A DNA stretch of 45,830 nucleotides, taken from NCBI GenBank assembly GCA_003427395.1, contig BFEA01000238.1:513592-559421 (forward strand), read 5' to 3'. This document shows, one piece after another, positions 29,777-40,158 of the stretch; the first letter of the stretch is position 1, and each line of letters starts with the position of its first letter. This DNA comes from Chara braunii. Lineage: Eukaryota; Streptophyta; Charophyceae; Charales; Characeae. Both the position numbers and the translations under genes were made by a program. The notes under the pieces were generated by a model. The model was not told the DNA's origin, searched no databases, and saw only the letters and a program-made list of their open reading frames with translations.

Positions 29777-30019
29777 CTTATCAATCTCTGTCAGGAATGA
29801 CTTTTGTAAGTAAACTCCACTGCTACCATGTAGATCAACAAGTGATCTGGTTCCTGACCGAAGTTTGAACTCTTGGTTCGACCCCACCTCCGTATCATAT
29901 GTAACTTGCTTGGAGGAAAGTATTATCTAGCGAATAAAAATTTCGTTGGTTGCTTTGTCCTCCTGGGCAATAATTACTCTTTCTGTTCCACGAATGATGG
30001 AGTACCCATCTACATTATT
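29777..30019 (-). pseudogene. Fragment like RNA polymerase second-largest subunit (Rpb2 type)
   Basis: The minus strand encodes DGYSIIRGTERVIIAQED then KATNEIFIR, closely resembling the GGYFIINGSEKVLIAQE region of eukaryotic Rpb2-type subunits. After a frame change it continues VTYDTEVGS and GSSGVYLQKSFLTEIDK, fitting the AEVRS and GSSGQYIRATLPYI segments in the right order and spacing. It stops exactly at the inverted LTR. A frameshift and short length mark it as a pseudogene or an insertion-broken exon. Pol II, Pol IV/V, plasmid or viral origin cannot be told apart from so little. Confidence 0.5.
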
Positions 30020-31520
30020 AGGTCATTCAAAACAAAACCACAGTCGTTATGACCGCGCAAAGAGAACCATCACATTCATGTCCTACTCCTTCTTGTGGGC
30101 TGCAGCTTCTTCTGCCTCCGACACGCACCTATCCCTCTAGGAAGTGGTCTTGTGGATACTCCTTCCCCTCGCCCAAGCCCGAAGACTCGGATCTCAGAGG
30201 TTGGGCCGTCACCACCGAGTCGGCAGAGTACCACCCCCGACAAATCGGGTCCAGTCCAAGTCGTTAACAGGGCCGGCTCCGAAAGCATACGAACCCCCGC
30301 CTTGGATGCTTCCTAGAGAGAAAGGCTGTGTCCGCCACGAGTAGTTTTTTTTTTAATCCTCATTACTCATAAGTTTTGGGTAACTAAAAAAAAATTGAGG
30401 AAGATAGACAACGAGGATCATTTGGACAAGTATAGGTAGATAAGGTCGTTCGGGATAGGAGAAGTCAATCACGGAGAGAGAGCTAAATCCGTTTGACTTT
30501 TTCTGCTCCAAGTTTATTTCAATTGAAATCATTTTATGATGCATACAGAGCCAAGTTTTTCAAAATAATGAATTTTTTTTGTCATGCAGGCGGGTGAGAA
30601 GTAAAGAAAAAACAATCCTCTTCTCTTTTCTCCAACAGGTATAATCAATCTCCTTTGCAAGCACCCTTCTACCTACCTGCACAACATGCAAAAAAAACAA
30701 GTTCAAGAGAAAACAGTACAATCCTAGGCTCACGTCAGACCTTCCCATCCACATGCATGACTCTTACAATTTTCTCTACCTTTTCCTTCGAATATTCAAA
30801 CGAACTGGGTCAAGCAAAGTGTGGGTTCACACAGGTGTGAAGAGAGGTATGAGTCATTCTACTAACTGGCCTTGAGTGAAATTTGATCCGGCTCACTCAA
30901 GAAAATCGAGTAATAGGCTAATCAAGGAAAAATGACCGCCGCAGAACATGCGGCTCACAACTCCACAAGTTGTAGTCGTTTCATTGAACAATGGTCCGCC
31001 GTCTTCTCCAAGCGCCTGATCACACCAAGGTTGGGTCCACTGAGATGTCTGAATGAGATAACCCTCTAGGAGGGTGCTCCCATGATCAACCTCACGTCAT
31101 CCCACATCCCGTACCGTCCTAACACAGTCCCATTGCACCACAACCTCCCAGGCCGTCCCAATGCCATACCAACTTCACCACGTCATCCAAGAATCCTCCC
31201 CGACCGGCCGCAAGTCCACGCCGCCTCCAAGCACCACGTCCGCTCACAATAGCCACACCAATATGCTGGTCCTGATCACAACAACCAGTCCCACCTAGTC
31301 CCAAAATGGTCCCATACTATCGCCCGGAATACCAGATGGTCTCAAACTCAAACCCCGCTTGCACTGCGCGCCACAAAAAAAATAAAGGTGGCCTCTGGTG
31401 AAACCCGCAGGTGTTGCGAGTCCCATAATTACTTCGCTGCGTGCAACCGCTCTGCACTTCCTGCCTGCCATCGGCCCATCTTCTGCCGCACAGTCACAAC
31501 CACGCACCCCACCAAAGTGC
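30020..31520. other. No confident gene
   Basis: A plus-strand stretch at about 30395-30470 reads KIDNEDHLDKYR then a stop and IRSFGIGEV, faintly like the DRDHYGNKR segment of Rpb2, but too weak to call. The rest is C-rich and featureless. Short open frames look accidental. Confidence 0.3.
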
Positions 31521-31524
31521 CGCT

Positions 31525-31915
31525 CCCGCCACCGCCGTGGAAAACCGGCAGCGCTTCTGCACCACTGCCATTAAAACCAATGCCGCCGCCACAAAAATTC
31601 GACAGCGCTTCCGCACCACCGCCACTAAACCCGGTGCTGTCGCCGCAAAAATTATGCAGCACTTCCGCAGTACGTCAACAAAATTACAGTTGCCGCCGTG
31701 CAAACCGGGCAGTGTCTCCCCTGCACCGCTTGCTGAAGACCTGCCGCCGCCGTGCAAAACGGGCAGAGTCTCCCCTGCACCGCTTGCTGAAGACCTGCCG
31801 CCGCCGTGCAAAACGGGCAGTCTCCCCCGTACCGCTTGCTGAAAACCTGCCGCCGCCGTGCAAAACGGGCAGAGTCTCCCCTGCACCGCTTGCCAAAAAC
31901 TGCTGCCGCCGCGTT
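31525..31915. repeat. 54-bp tandem repeat, about 7 copies
   Basis: Four clear units start with GTGCAAAACGGGCAG-type sequence at 31698, 31752, 31806 and 31858 (spacings 54, 54, 52). Degenerate units precede them from about 31525. The period is a multiple of three, so long open frames appear on both strands (31388-32074 plus, 31494-31982 minus) without being evidence of protein. On the minus strand it lies downstream of a TATA box, so it may be a transcribed leader of an LTR. Confidence 0.85.
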
Positions 31916-32125
31916 GTGCAGGCAGCACCCACTGGCACCACGCAGCATGGTGGCTATGGCAGCCTCTCCCTTCCCCTCTCACTGCAGACCTCTACTCTCC
32001 ACTCCAGCATCCCCACCGGCAGCACCGCCGCTCTCCAGCAGCATACAGCAGCCAGCCAGCCTTCACTCAAGTGAATGCCCCAGCAGCACTGCCACAAGTG
32101 TGAGGCTGCTGGGTGGAGTGCTGGC

Positions 32126-32138
32126 TTTTATAGCCAGC
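32126..32138 (-). promoter_or_regulatory. Minus-strand TATA box
   Basis: The minus strand reads GGCTATAAAAGCC, a near-ideal TATA box. It sits inside a 7-bp inverted repeat. Downstream (lower coordinates) come a CATAGCCACC motif, also found in the LTR at 40020-40867, and the 54-bp repeat. I infer an LTR promoter of a minus-strand element, but its boundaries are not identified. Confidence 0.45.
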
Positions 32139-32937
32139 TGATGGTTGTGGGCAGCTGCCTTGCCCACAGCCAGGCAAAAATTCGTCAGTGCTCCTGGCCC
32201 TTGATCTAAATCGATGGCCAGAAGCTTTGAGCCTTGGTTTTCCCCTTGGGGAGCCAAGGTCATTTGTTCCCAGGAGCACCTGGCCGCTTCCCAGGCCTGG
32301 TGCCTCTCGAAATGGCTGTACTCAGCCATTTCAGGACTGCCTGTTCAATTGAACAGGCACTGTCCCATCAGCCCCTAGAACCTTCTAGGGGCTGCACCTA
32401 GTCCACGGCCGCGGCCACGTACGTGGCCGTTACTTTTCCTCCCCCACTCTCCTTTTTTTTCCCCTCTTTGAAAGGGGCAGCTCGTTTTTCAAAACGAGCT
32501 GCCTCCTTCCACCACGTCATTTCACAGCGTCGAACTAGAGTCAAGCTCATGGGGTCTTCTCCCCCTACTCCCACATGCCATTTGCGCCTGTATCTGGCAC
32601 ATCTCAAGTGCCCGATTCAGGCGCCGAAGAGCAAACTGCTGCCCGTTGCTAAACGAACGGGCGCAGCCTTTGGCTGGTGCCAACGAGTGGGGGGGGGAAC
32701 AGAAGAAAAGAAGAATAGAATATAAGAAAAACAAAAAACAAAACAAAACAAAACTTAAAACTAAAAAAAAAGCGGTCGCCCGTTGTCACGGGCGTCTGCC
32801 TTAGTACATGGCATCAGCCCTCCTCACACCTCTCGTGAGTGAGCCCGTACCTAGGCGCCTTCGGCGCCAGGTACGGGAGCTCCAGAGGCCTGCTGCCTAT
32901 CCCGCAGCAGGGGTCAAGGCCAGGCGGGACACCTTCT

Positions 32938-32938
32938 C

Positions 32939-33001
<63 letters not shown>
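32938..33001. repeat. (CT)n microsatellite, about 32 units
   Basis: Uninterrupted CT run between two hairpins of the cluster. Confidence 0.95.
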
Positions 33002-33003
<2 letters not shown>

Positions 33004-33100
33004 CACCCGACGTGCCTGAATACAGCCGCATTCCTGCGGCCGATTCATCCAACTTTGTCCATCCTGCGGATGGACTGTCGAGGCTCAGCCTCCTGATCAG

Positions 33101-33335
33101 TCGGTGAGAGTCCGACGAAACAGTCTGCACAATTGGACGAACGGGCACTCAATCGAGCAGGTACTAAAAAAAGAAGAAGAAAAATCTAAATGAAATCTAA
33201 GAAAAAAAAGCAAATCTAAAAGAAAATTCAAGCACAATCTAAAAAAAAGAAAAATCTAAATGAAATCGGCATGGCCCTCACTTCTTTCTCGCCAATCCCC
33301 TTCTTCTTCCTTACCTCCCTCGCCGCCATTCCCCC
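33101..33335. other. A-rich then pyrimidine-rich DNA before the gap
   Basis: Repeats of AAATCTAAATGAAATC-like sequence, then a C/T-rich stretch that may be the far part of the LTR at 34181-34716. No gene. Confidence 0.4.
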
Positions 33336-34180
33336 NNNNNNNNNNNNNNNNNNNNNNNNNNNNNNNNNNNNNNNNNNNNNNNNNNNNNNNNNNNNNNNNN
33401 NNNNNNNNNNNNNNNNNNNNNNNNNNNNNNNNNNNNNNNNNNNNNNNNNNNNNNNNNNNNNNNNNNNNNNNNNNNNNNNNNNNNNNNNNNNNNNNNNNNN
33501 NNNNNNNNNNNNNNNNNNNNNNNNNNNNNNNNNNNNNNNNNNNNNNNNNNNNNNNNNNNNNNNNNNNNNNNNNNNNNNNNNNNNNNNNNNNNNNNNNNNN
33601 NNNNNNNNNNNNNNNNNNNNNNNNNNNNNNNNNNNNNNNNNNNNNNNNNNNNNNNNNNNNNNNNNNNNNNNNNNNNNNNNNNNNNNNNNNNNNNNNNNNN
33701 NNNNNNNNNNNNNNNNNNNNNNNNNNNNNNNNNNNNNNNNNNNNNNNNNNNNNNNNNNNNNNNNNNNNNNNNNNNNNNNNNNNNNNNNNNNNNNNNNNNN
33801 NNNNNNNNNNNNNNNNNNNNNNNNNNNNNNNNNNNNNNNNNNNNNNNNNNNNNNNNNNNNNNNNNNNNNNNNNNNNNNNNNNNNNNNNNNNNNNNNNNNN
33901 NNNNNNNNNNNNNNNNNNNNNNNNNNNNNNNNNNNNNNNNNNNNNNNNNNNNNNNNNNNNNNNNNNNNNNNNNNNNNNNNNNNNNNNNNNNNNNNNNNNN
34001 NNNNNNNNNNNNNNNNNNNNNNNNNNNNNNNNNNNNNNNNNNNNNNNNNNNNNNNNNNNNNNNNNNNNNNNNNNNNNNNNNNNNNNNNNNNNNNNNNNNN
34101 NNNNNNNNNNNNNNNNNNNNNNNNNNNNNNNNNNNNNNNNNNNNNNNNNNNNNNNNNNNNNNNNNNNNNNNNNNNNNNNN
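33336..34180. other. Assembly gap, 845 N
   Basis: Same length as the gap at 18144-18988. Confidence 0.99.
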
Positions 34181-34716
34181 ATCTGCAGACCTCCTTGCAC
34201 AAGTCGCTGTGGCAGCGCTTCCGCATGGCTCACGCAGGAATGAATGAATGGCTGGGCGCTGCCTCTTGATTTATACTTCAGAAACTCGTTGGTCTGCCCT
34301 TTGCCATCGGCCCTTGGTGCTCACAATCCCCCTGTGGTACTTGCTGGACCGGACTGGGACTGACTGACTGACTGTGGACTCACCGCTATCCTACCGACGT
34401 TGTACTGCTGTTGCACTGTGGTTTAGTCCACCACTTGCCTCACCACTTGACCACTTGACCACTTGCCCACTTGCCTACCTTCTAGAAGGTCTACAGCTAA
34501 GCTTCCGGAACTCACTAAGACTCCTACGCTATAGACCTACAGATCGAACCCCTGCTGCCTATGGACCTATGACAGGCCTACCAACTGCCTACGAATACAC
34601 AGGTCACAGGTTCAATTCTCGGGGTCTACACAGATACTGTGCATGGGTAGGGTGAGGTCTAGGGATCGAACCCTGGGTACTGCATCCGCTACTGCTAAAA
34701 GGTGAAAACCGTTTCA
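34181..34716 (-). mobile_element. LTR-a, solo or partial LTR of the R4 family
   Basis: On the minus strand it starts TGAAACGGTTTTCACC at 34716. It shares with LTR-b a GATCCCTAGA segment, a TATAAA box and the leader motif GAGGCAGCGCCCAGCCATTC, followed by ATGCGGAAGCGCTGC. No purine tract precedes it and no internal region is adjacent. Its far end is lost in the gap. A 9-10-bp CACTTGACC minisatellite lies at about 34430-34475. Confidence 0.7.
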
Positions 34717-34915
34717 GGTGAAAAACAATTACCACAAACAGGTGTTGTGCGCTGTTGTGAACAAGTGGCCCTACTGCGTCGGACTTTCTTCCTTAAACAT
34801 GTGCAACACATAGTAATCATCATCATCATCATCATCAGGTCAATAGTCATCAGCATTATCGTCTCGAATCGAGTTGATAATTTTGAACTCAGGTTTTCAA
34901 CTCATTACGTGATTA
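34717..34915. other. Short non-coding spacer with (TCA)n
   Basis: Holds a short TCA run near 34817-34838. No gene. Confidence 0.5.
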
Positions 34916-35772
34916 TGAAACGAACCAAGTACTCGTCAAGTTCCACCTTGCATACAGCAATGAACATTCACATGAGAGGTCACACATGAGAAGCCAAACC
35001 GAGATACAATCAACACATGAAGATGTCATCTCCAAATTTTTTATCGATATACAAGAAATGTTTGTCTCCAGCGGCTCTGCTGCACACACACACACACACA
35101 ACGGATCTCAACTATAGGGGGCTATGGCTTCTCTCTCTCTTCTAGTCTTGCTTCTCTCTCTGACTTGGCTCGCTCTGCCTCACTCTATATCTCCCTCTTC
35201 TTTCTAGTCAAGATTGTCACCCTGGATACACCCAGTCAGGTAAGCTTCCACCTTGGCGGCTATGGCCGCCGGTCCCCTCCTATTACTACCCTAGCTATGG
35301 AGAGACCAGGCGCCTTCTTCCTCCTCCTGGTGCGGAGTGCCCAAGTTACATTAACGCACAAGCAGCAGCAGCGCTTCCGCATCTTGCAAATGAACAAGTG
35401 ATGAGCCGCTGCACTGTAGCAGCTAAATATAGGACTTGGCTTGGCTTGGCTTGGCCTGCTTCAGACTGGTACCGGTCGGCCGCAGCCTGTCTGCTGCAAA
35501 CATTTTGTCGGTCCGGTGGCTTCCGGACTTTCCAGGGGCATGCTGCAAAATTGGCACTTGGGACTGTTGGACTGGACCGGACTCTTCTAGACTTTGCTTG
35601 TCGGGTACCGAATGGACTTCTACAGACATACGACGTCTCCGTGCCGATGCCTACCGACCTACAATGCTTCAACCTACGGACTCTATGGCCTACCCTACTG
35701 GGAAAGCCTGGGACTGGGACACTTCGGGACTCTGGGACCGGGAATGGGGTGTCTAAAACGTGAATCCTTTCA
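34916..35772 (-). mobile_element. LTR-c, probable solo LTR of the R4 family
   Basis: On the minus strand it starts TGAAAGGATTCACG at 35772. It contains TATATTTAGC, the leader motif GATGCGGAAGCGCTGC with CTTGTGCG, GGCGGCCATAGCCGCC, and a GT run (plus-strand CA at about 35082-35101). The far end is proposed at 34916, where the minus strand ends CGTTTCA. Flanks GATTA and ATTAT do not match as a duplication, so that edge is uncertain. Confidence 0.6.
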
Positions 35773-35879
35773 ATTATCACCATAGTGGTATTGTTAAGCC
35801 TATGGCACTGTTTTCTTTCACACTGTGATGTGATTCAGAAACTGATTTTTACGATCATGATGCTCATCATCATATTGGT

Positions 35880-36905
35880 GTGTTGATTATGAGACTCTGA
35901 GCCCTTGTGTGCATGAGGCAGCCAGCACTCTGGTCGCAACCGCAAGCGCTCAAAATAGCAGCGCTCGCCCGAATGTCCTCTTCCTGGCGTGCCCACTTTC
36001 CTATATGGAAAGTGTGGCCTGCTTCAGGCTGCCCTGGGCCTGGCGAGTGCGCGCCCCATAGCCTGGCTTTGGGCCAAAGTGTCTGTGCCCAGGCCCAATG
36101 CAGACAGTGGCCTGTGTAGTAACCCTGTTCAGAAATAGCCAGGGCCCCAGAACTCAGCCCCAGGCCACGCAGACCAGAATTGGTCTGCGCTGGGCTGTGT
36201 GACCAACACATGCCCAGAACTGAGAAGGCCGCACGTGGATGTGGGACCAAATGCTAAGATCAGGAAATTCAAGAGTCAAAGTCAACTGTCAAGTCAAAGG
36301 TACCACGCCAGGCCCTTGGTTGGATACATCCACTCGTTGTGCGCAGGTACCAAGACATGCATCCAGGCCGAAGAGGATACAGTTTCAGATCGATCCATGC
36401 CCTTCCTGGTGTCAAGATCTGGACGGCTGGAGTCTGCAGCAGCCGGGGTCCAGACCCCGAGTCAACGCTACATAAGCGTGGAATCCCTGGCTTTGACATT
36501 CATTCTTTCTGTCTCGCGTTGACGCTGCTCTACGCGTTGACGGCACGTCGCTGACTGGTCGCTGCGACGCTGGTGGACGCTGGCATTACGCTGGCATTGG
36601 CGAGATAGCAGCAACACGCTGCTGGCTGGTGCGCTGACTGGCTGGCTACTGTCTTCAAGGCTTGTTGACGTGGCATTGCCACGTGTTGCTGCTGACGTGG
36701 CTGCTGCCACATGTGACATTGCCGGGTCTACAGGACCGGCATTGCTGTTCTATTCCATCATCACTTCATGGAGATATCAAGGCTGTTTCATCGTCAGTTC
36801 AGGAGGAGATCGGGACTGCGTGGAGGTTGTGGATACGTACCTGGGATCTTCACGTCGATGCTACTCCAGCGCTGATGAGAGGTTGATTGGGTGCCACGTG
36901 GAACA
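35880..36905 (+). mobile_element. Possible plus-strand LTR, hairpin-rich
   Basis: TGTTGATTATGAG near 35880 and CACGTGGAACA ending at 36905 would form TGTT/AACA ends. TTGTATCAGGACTTCG right after resembles, with mismatches, the initiator-Met primer site used by many plant retroelements. Hairpins inside: CACTTTCC/GGAAAGTG 35994, GCAGACCA/TGGTCTGC 36169, CGGGGTC/GACCCCG 36444, GTGGC/GCCAC near 36698. No second LTR or coding follows, so this is tentative. Confidence 0.3.
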
Positions 36906-37923
36906 TTGTATCAGGACTTCGATATGTGTTCAGATTACTGGTTATTGTGAGGTGGCGGTCAAGGAAGGAGCCCGGAGGAGTGGGGATTTTATCATCCTCT
37001 CCTTTGTCTCATCTCCCTCCTTCCTCTTCGTCTGTGTATGATTACCTCACCTCCTTCTTTCTGGATACTACTTTGATTACTGGAAATTATCAGCGACTTG
37101 ACATTCTGGACTAGTATTGTTGACAATCGTATTCATGACTTGGGTTCATTGCAATTTGCCTGGGCCCGCGACAGCTAAGCAGCCCAACTGTGCGATGTGG
37201 CCAGCGTTGCTCACCGCAATTCCATTTGCCGAAACCACGTCGCCAGCTGGGTGAGCTCAGAGGCTCACAATGTCGTGATCCCACAAACGTGGGCGTTGTA
37301 ACCAACTGGTGCGTGGCAACTGTCTGGCGCCCCCATATGCAGAAATGACAAAAAAGGCCTCATGTTGAAATGAAGGCCCACCTTCACTTAAGACGGGCTC
37401 AAGGCTTACTGGGGCCCCATCTGTCATTGGCCGTCCGGGCCTCAAAGGCCTTGCTAGGGGCTTAATCCTCGCATGAATGATTATGTTTTTTATCAACAGT
37501 AACTTTGCACCACATGCTGACAATCACTGCCACCATAATTAATATTGCCAATGATGCCATGATTTTCGGTGCATGCATGTTGTTGCCATCATGAGAACGA
37601 TGATGCATCCTCCTCCTCCCCATCATCATCATCGTTGTCGCCTACGACTTCATCATCATTGACATCATCACCATCATCATCATCCCCACATCCACATATG
37701 GTTAACCAGGGGTGTTATTTTCGGCGAATTTTGCACCGAATTGCACCGAAACTGTCACATTGTGCTAATTTTTTGCTTTTTTTCTTGTTTTTCTTTCTGT
37801 GTGACTTCTGGGCCGATTACAGTTACATGAAACTATTGCCAACACTTGCCATGGAGCATTGAAATCTAGGCAATATTCCACCAGGTGAGTTTGCCTGTTT
37901 TCTGCTCCCCTTTCAGTACAATC

Positions 37924-37963
<40 letters not shown>

Positions 37964-38305
37964 CTAGATTAGATCACAATTATTAATATTTATTATTATG
38001 CCGTAATTGTGCTGTGAACACAGTCAGGAAGTGCCTATCATCGCCATTTTGTCATGTGTCATTGACTTAGGGATAAGGCCATACCAATTGGGGGTGTATG
38101 AACTGTGTCAGACGGAGAGATGTCAGGTTATTAACCACACCACCTTGGAGACATCTACCACACAGCTACAACCCAGGTCCACAGAGGGAATCAAACCACC
38201 ACTTCTCCCGACATTGAAAATTTGGCTTTCCGGGTCCTTCAAAGGCCAGAAGCCCGGAAGAAGTGGAGGTCGGCGGCAATTCAAGCTGAGGTCGATGGGG
38301 GAAAA
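36906..38305. other. No gene recognised; TCA microsatellites
   Basis: TCA/CAT-rich runs near 37600-37690 and an uninterrupted (TCA)n at 37925-37963. No protein similarity noted in any frame. It may be intron of the TOP3B-like gene. Confidence 0.5.
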
Positions 38306-38309
38306 AAAA

Positions 38310-38705
38310 ACAAAGTGCGAACTTTGATGATTTTTCGCGCTTAGAAGAATACACCAAAACATCTGAATATTTGAGATCCGGTAGATTTGGTCGTGATCTT
38401 TCCAGAAAAATATGAGGAAACAAAATAAAATTGTTTAGACAGTGAAATAATCGCCGCAATGATTCGATGCATTTCCATTTTTGCCACTCTGCCACCTATG
38501 TGCGAACGGAAAAATACTCCAACTTCAGCGATTTTTCACGCTCAGAATAATTGACAGAAAAATCTGAAAATTTGAGATCCTGTAGATTAGATCGTGATCT
38601 TTCCAGGAAAAACATGAGGAAAAAAAAGTGTTTAGGCAGCGAAAAAATTGTCGTGCCGATTTGGTGCAAATTCCATCTTGGCCACTCTACCGGTTCTCCA
38701 GACTA
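38310..38705. repeat. Diverged tandem duplication, about 200 bp
   Basis: GATTTTTCGCGCTTAGAA at 38329 recurs as GATTTTTCACGCTCAGAA at 38530. GATCGTGATCTTTCCAG-type sequence, AACATGAGGAAA and GCCACTCT follow in both at matching spacing. Many substitutions, so it is older than the 150-bp and 111-bp duplications. Confidence 0.85.
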
Positions 38706-39062
38706 TGCTACCTTAGCCACAAATGGTTAACGGGGACCCCCACAGGTCTCCACTCTACGAATTGGTGACAAGTTTGATTAAAATGACCCTTTGGTTTTCA
38801 TATAAATGGCATGGCAAGTGGTCTGAAAATTAGGGTCTCTGTTAACCTTCTCTCACCTTAGCCCTCATGAACTTGTGCTACCGGTCCCCCAAACTTGTTA
38901 GTGGCAGTGGAAGTGGTGGTTCAAGGAAACTCAGCGTTTGAACATGAATCACATTGCTACACCTGGTAGATGCTACTAAGGTCACCCGAGAGAGAAAGAA
39001 GTACCACAACTTCACACATAATTCAGAACATGGCAGACCAGAATGCACAACGCTTGACTTAC

Positions 39063-39142
39063 CTTATGTATCCTTGGATGTAAAGACGCTCGGCGATTTG
39101 CATTGCTTGAAATGGTCCCATACCCAGAGCGCTTGATGCTAC
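39063..39142 (-). CDS. TOP3B: Internal exon of a DNA topoisomerase III beta-like gene
   Basis: The minus strand has acceptor CGATTACAG, an 80-base open exon and donor AAG|GTAAGT, all canonical. The exon encodes VASSALGMGPFQAMQIAE followed by RLYIQGYI and the first two bases of the next codon. This matches the conserved VASSSLGMGP..AMQ.AERLYTQGYISYPRTE region of TOP3 beta, just before the catalytic tyrosine, at about 22 of 26 residues. Topoisomerase III relaxes negatively supercoiled DNA; the beta form also acts on RNA. The next exon should start with the catalytic YPRTE segment on the lower-coordinate side, but I could not find it in the window. Nor could I find the preceding exon before the retroelement at 40020. 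Large, transposon-filled introns are the likely reason. This is the clearest host gene here. Confidence 0.85.
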
Positions 39143-40019
39143 CTGTAATCGTCAGTCAGTAGTTAGATCTGTAACACAGAATATAAGAACCTCTTCACAA
39201 TCCTCACACACAACAGTGATTCCTCAATACTATGTTAACCTTTGCAGAGCAGGGTGTGGGTAATGTGAAAGGGAACCAGGGTTTGGGACTCTCATTTACT
39301 ATGTACGCGCTGCACATATGTTTGACCGGAGTCAGCGTTTTGATTCTCTAACGCTGCTTTGTCATTCACATTTGGAGGGAGTTTGGCGAGGGGTCAGAAA
39401 GCAAAGCCAATATTCAATATTGTAAAAAGCAACAAAAGAGTGACAAGAATAGCGAGCTTTTATCAAAACAATCACTGACAGTGAGGGTAGACGACAAAGA
39501 ACGGGAAGAAGGGGAGAGAATGACCAAAAGATCAAGGCTGGAACTCAGAACTTACTGATCGAACAGCTGGAATGAGAAGAAGGGGTAACAACAGACTCAA
39601 GGGAAGTGTTGGGGATTGCCCATAAGTTTTCCAGCGAACTATATACATCCAGAGAGGAGAAGGTCCCAGTAAATGCCTGAACTCAAGTAAGGACCGAGTC
39701 CTTGTCATACCTGGAACACATCATTTCTCAAGAACAGGAAGTCACATTCGACGAGACATGAAGCCAAACAACACACAGGGAAGGATGGGCTGTCAGAGGA
39801 ATTTTGGGTGACATACGAGAGCTTCCTCAACAAGGCCTGGAAGGAGGAGGTATTTGAAATCAGACTTGTCTTCAAACTTCACTTTAAACATGCATGCATA
39901 CAGATGTCGATGGCTGATGAACTCTCACAAGGCAGAATCAGCAATAAGCGCGAGATGGCACATAGCGCCCACACAGAAATCTCAGATATATGACCTCTGG
40001 CCAGGATCTCAGCTTAAGT
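39143..40019. other. Probable intron DNA; one unassigned plus-strand frame
   Basis: A plus-strand open stretch at about 39660-39993 includes DGLSEEFWVTYESFLNKAW. It looks protein-like but matches nothing I recognise and runs against the TOP3B exon. No further TOP3B exon was seen. Confidence 0.35.
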
Positions 40020-40107
40020 CAACTTGTTACATGTATCCACCATCAGACACCTCGCACTCACTCACATGCACACACACACACTTGGATCTACCCTGAATGT
40101 CCACGCA

Positions 40108-40158
<51 letters not shown>

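Larger units (their letters stand above)
32120..33100. repeat. Dense cluster of about 19 unrelated perfect hairpins
   Basis: Successive inverted repeats, each of different sequence: GCTGGCT/AGCCAGC 32120; TGTGGGCA/TGCCCACA 32146; CCTTGG/CCAAGG enclosing TCCCC/GGGGA 32232; GAAATGGCTG/CAGCCATTTC 32309; GCCTGTTCAATTGAACAGGC 32339; GCCCCTAGAA/TTCTAGGGGC 32371; CGGCCACGTACGTGGCCG 32412; GCAGCTCGTTTT/AAAACGAGCTGC 32477; a 15-bp three-part stem 32584-32624; GCCCGTT/AACGGGC 32641; CGCCCGT/ACGGGCG 32777; CCCGTACCT and GGCGCC stem 32844-32877; CCTGCTGC/GCAGCAGG 32889; GCCGCA/TGCGGC 33025; TCCATCC/GGATGGA 33058; GAGGC/GCCTC 33080; CTGATCAG 33093. About one per 50 bp. Confidence 0.85.

Noticed and set aside
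29333-29781. Simple solo LTR with 5-bp target duplication
   Set aside because: Flanking pentamers CACGG and CTTAT differ.
31388-32103. Long Pro/Arg-rich or Cys-rich proteins on plus and minus strands
   Set aside because: The openness on both strands follows from the 54-bp period and GC-rich composition; no domain is recognisable.
33228-34269. Open frames of about 330 codons across the second gap
   Set aside because: Same reason: almost entirely N.
34530-34690. tRNA genes on the minus strand (several GGTTCGATC-type B boxes)
   Set aside because: A-box spacing is wrong and no cloverleaf can be drawn; the motif recurs as part of the LTR family.
39660-39993. Exon on the plus strand (DGLSEEFWVTYESFLNKAW)
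   Set aside because: Protein-like, but no recognised family, no convincing acceptor site and opposite in direction to the TOP3B exon; left as unassigned.
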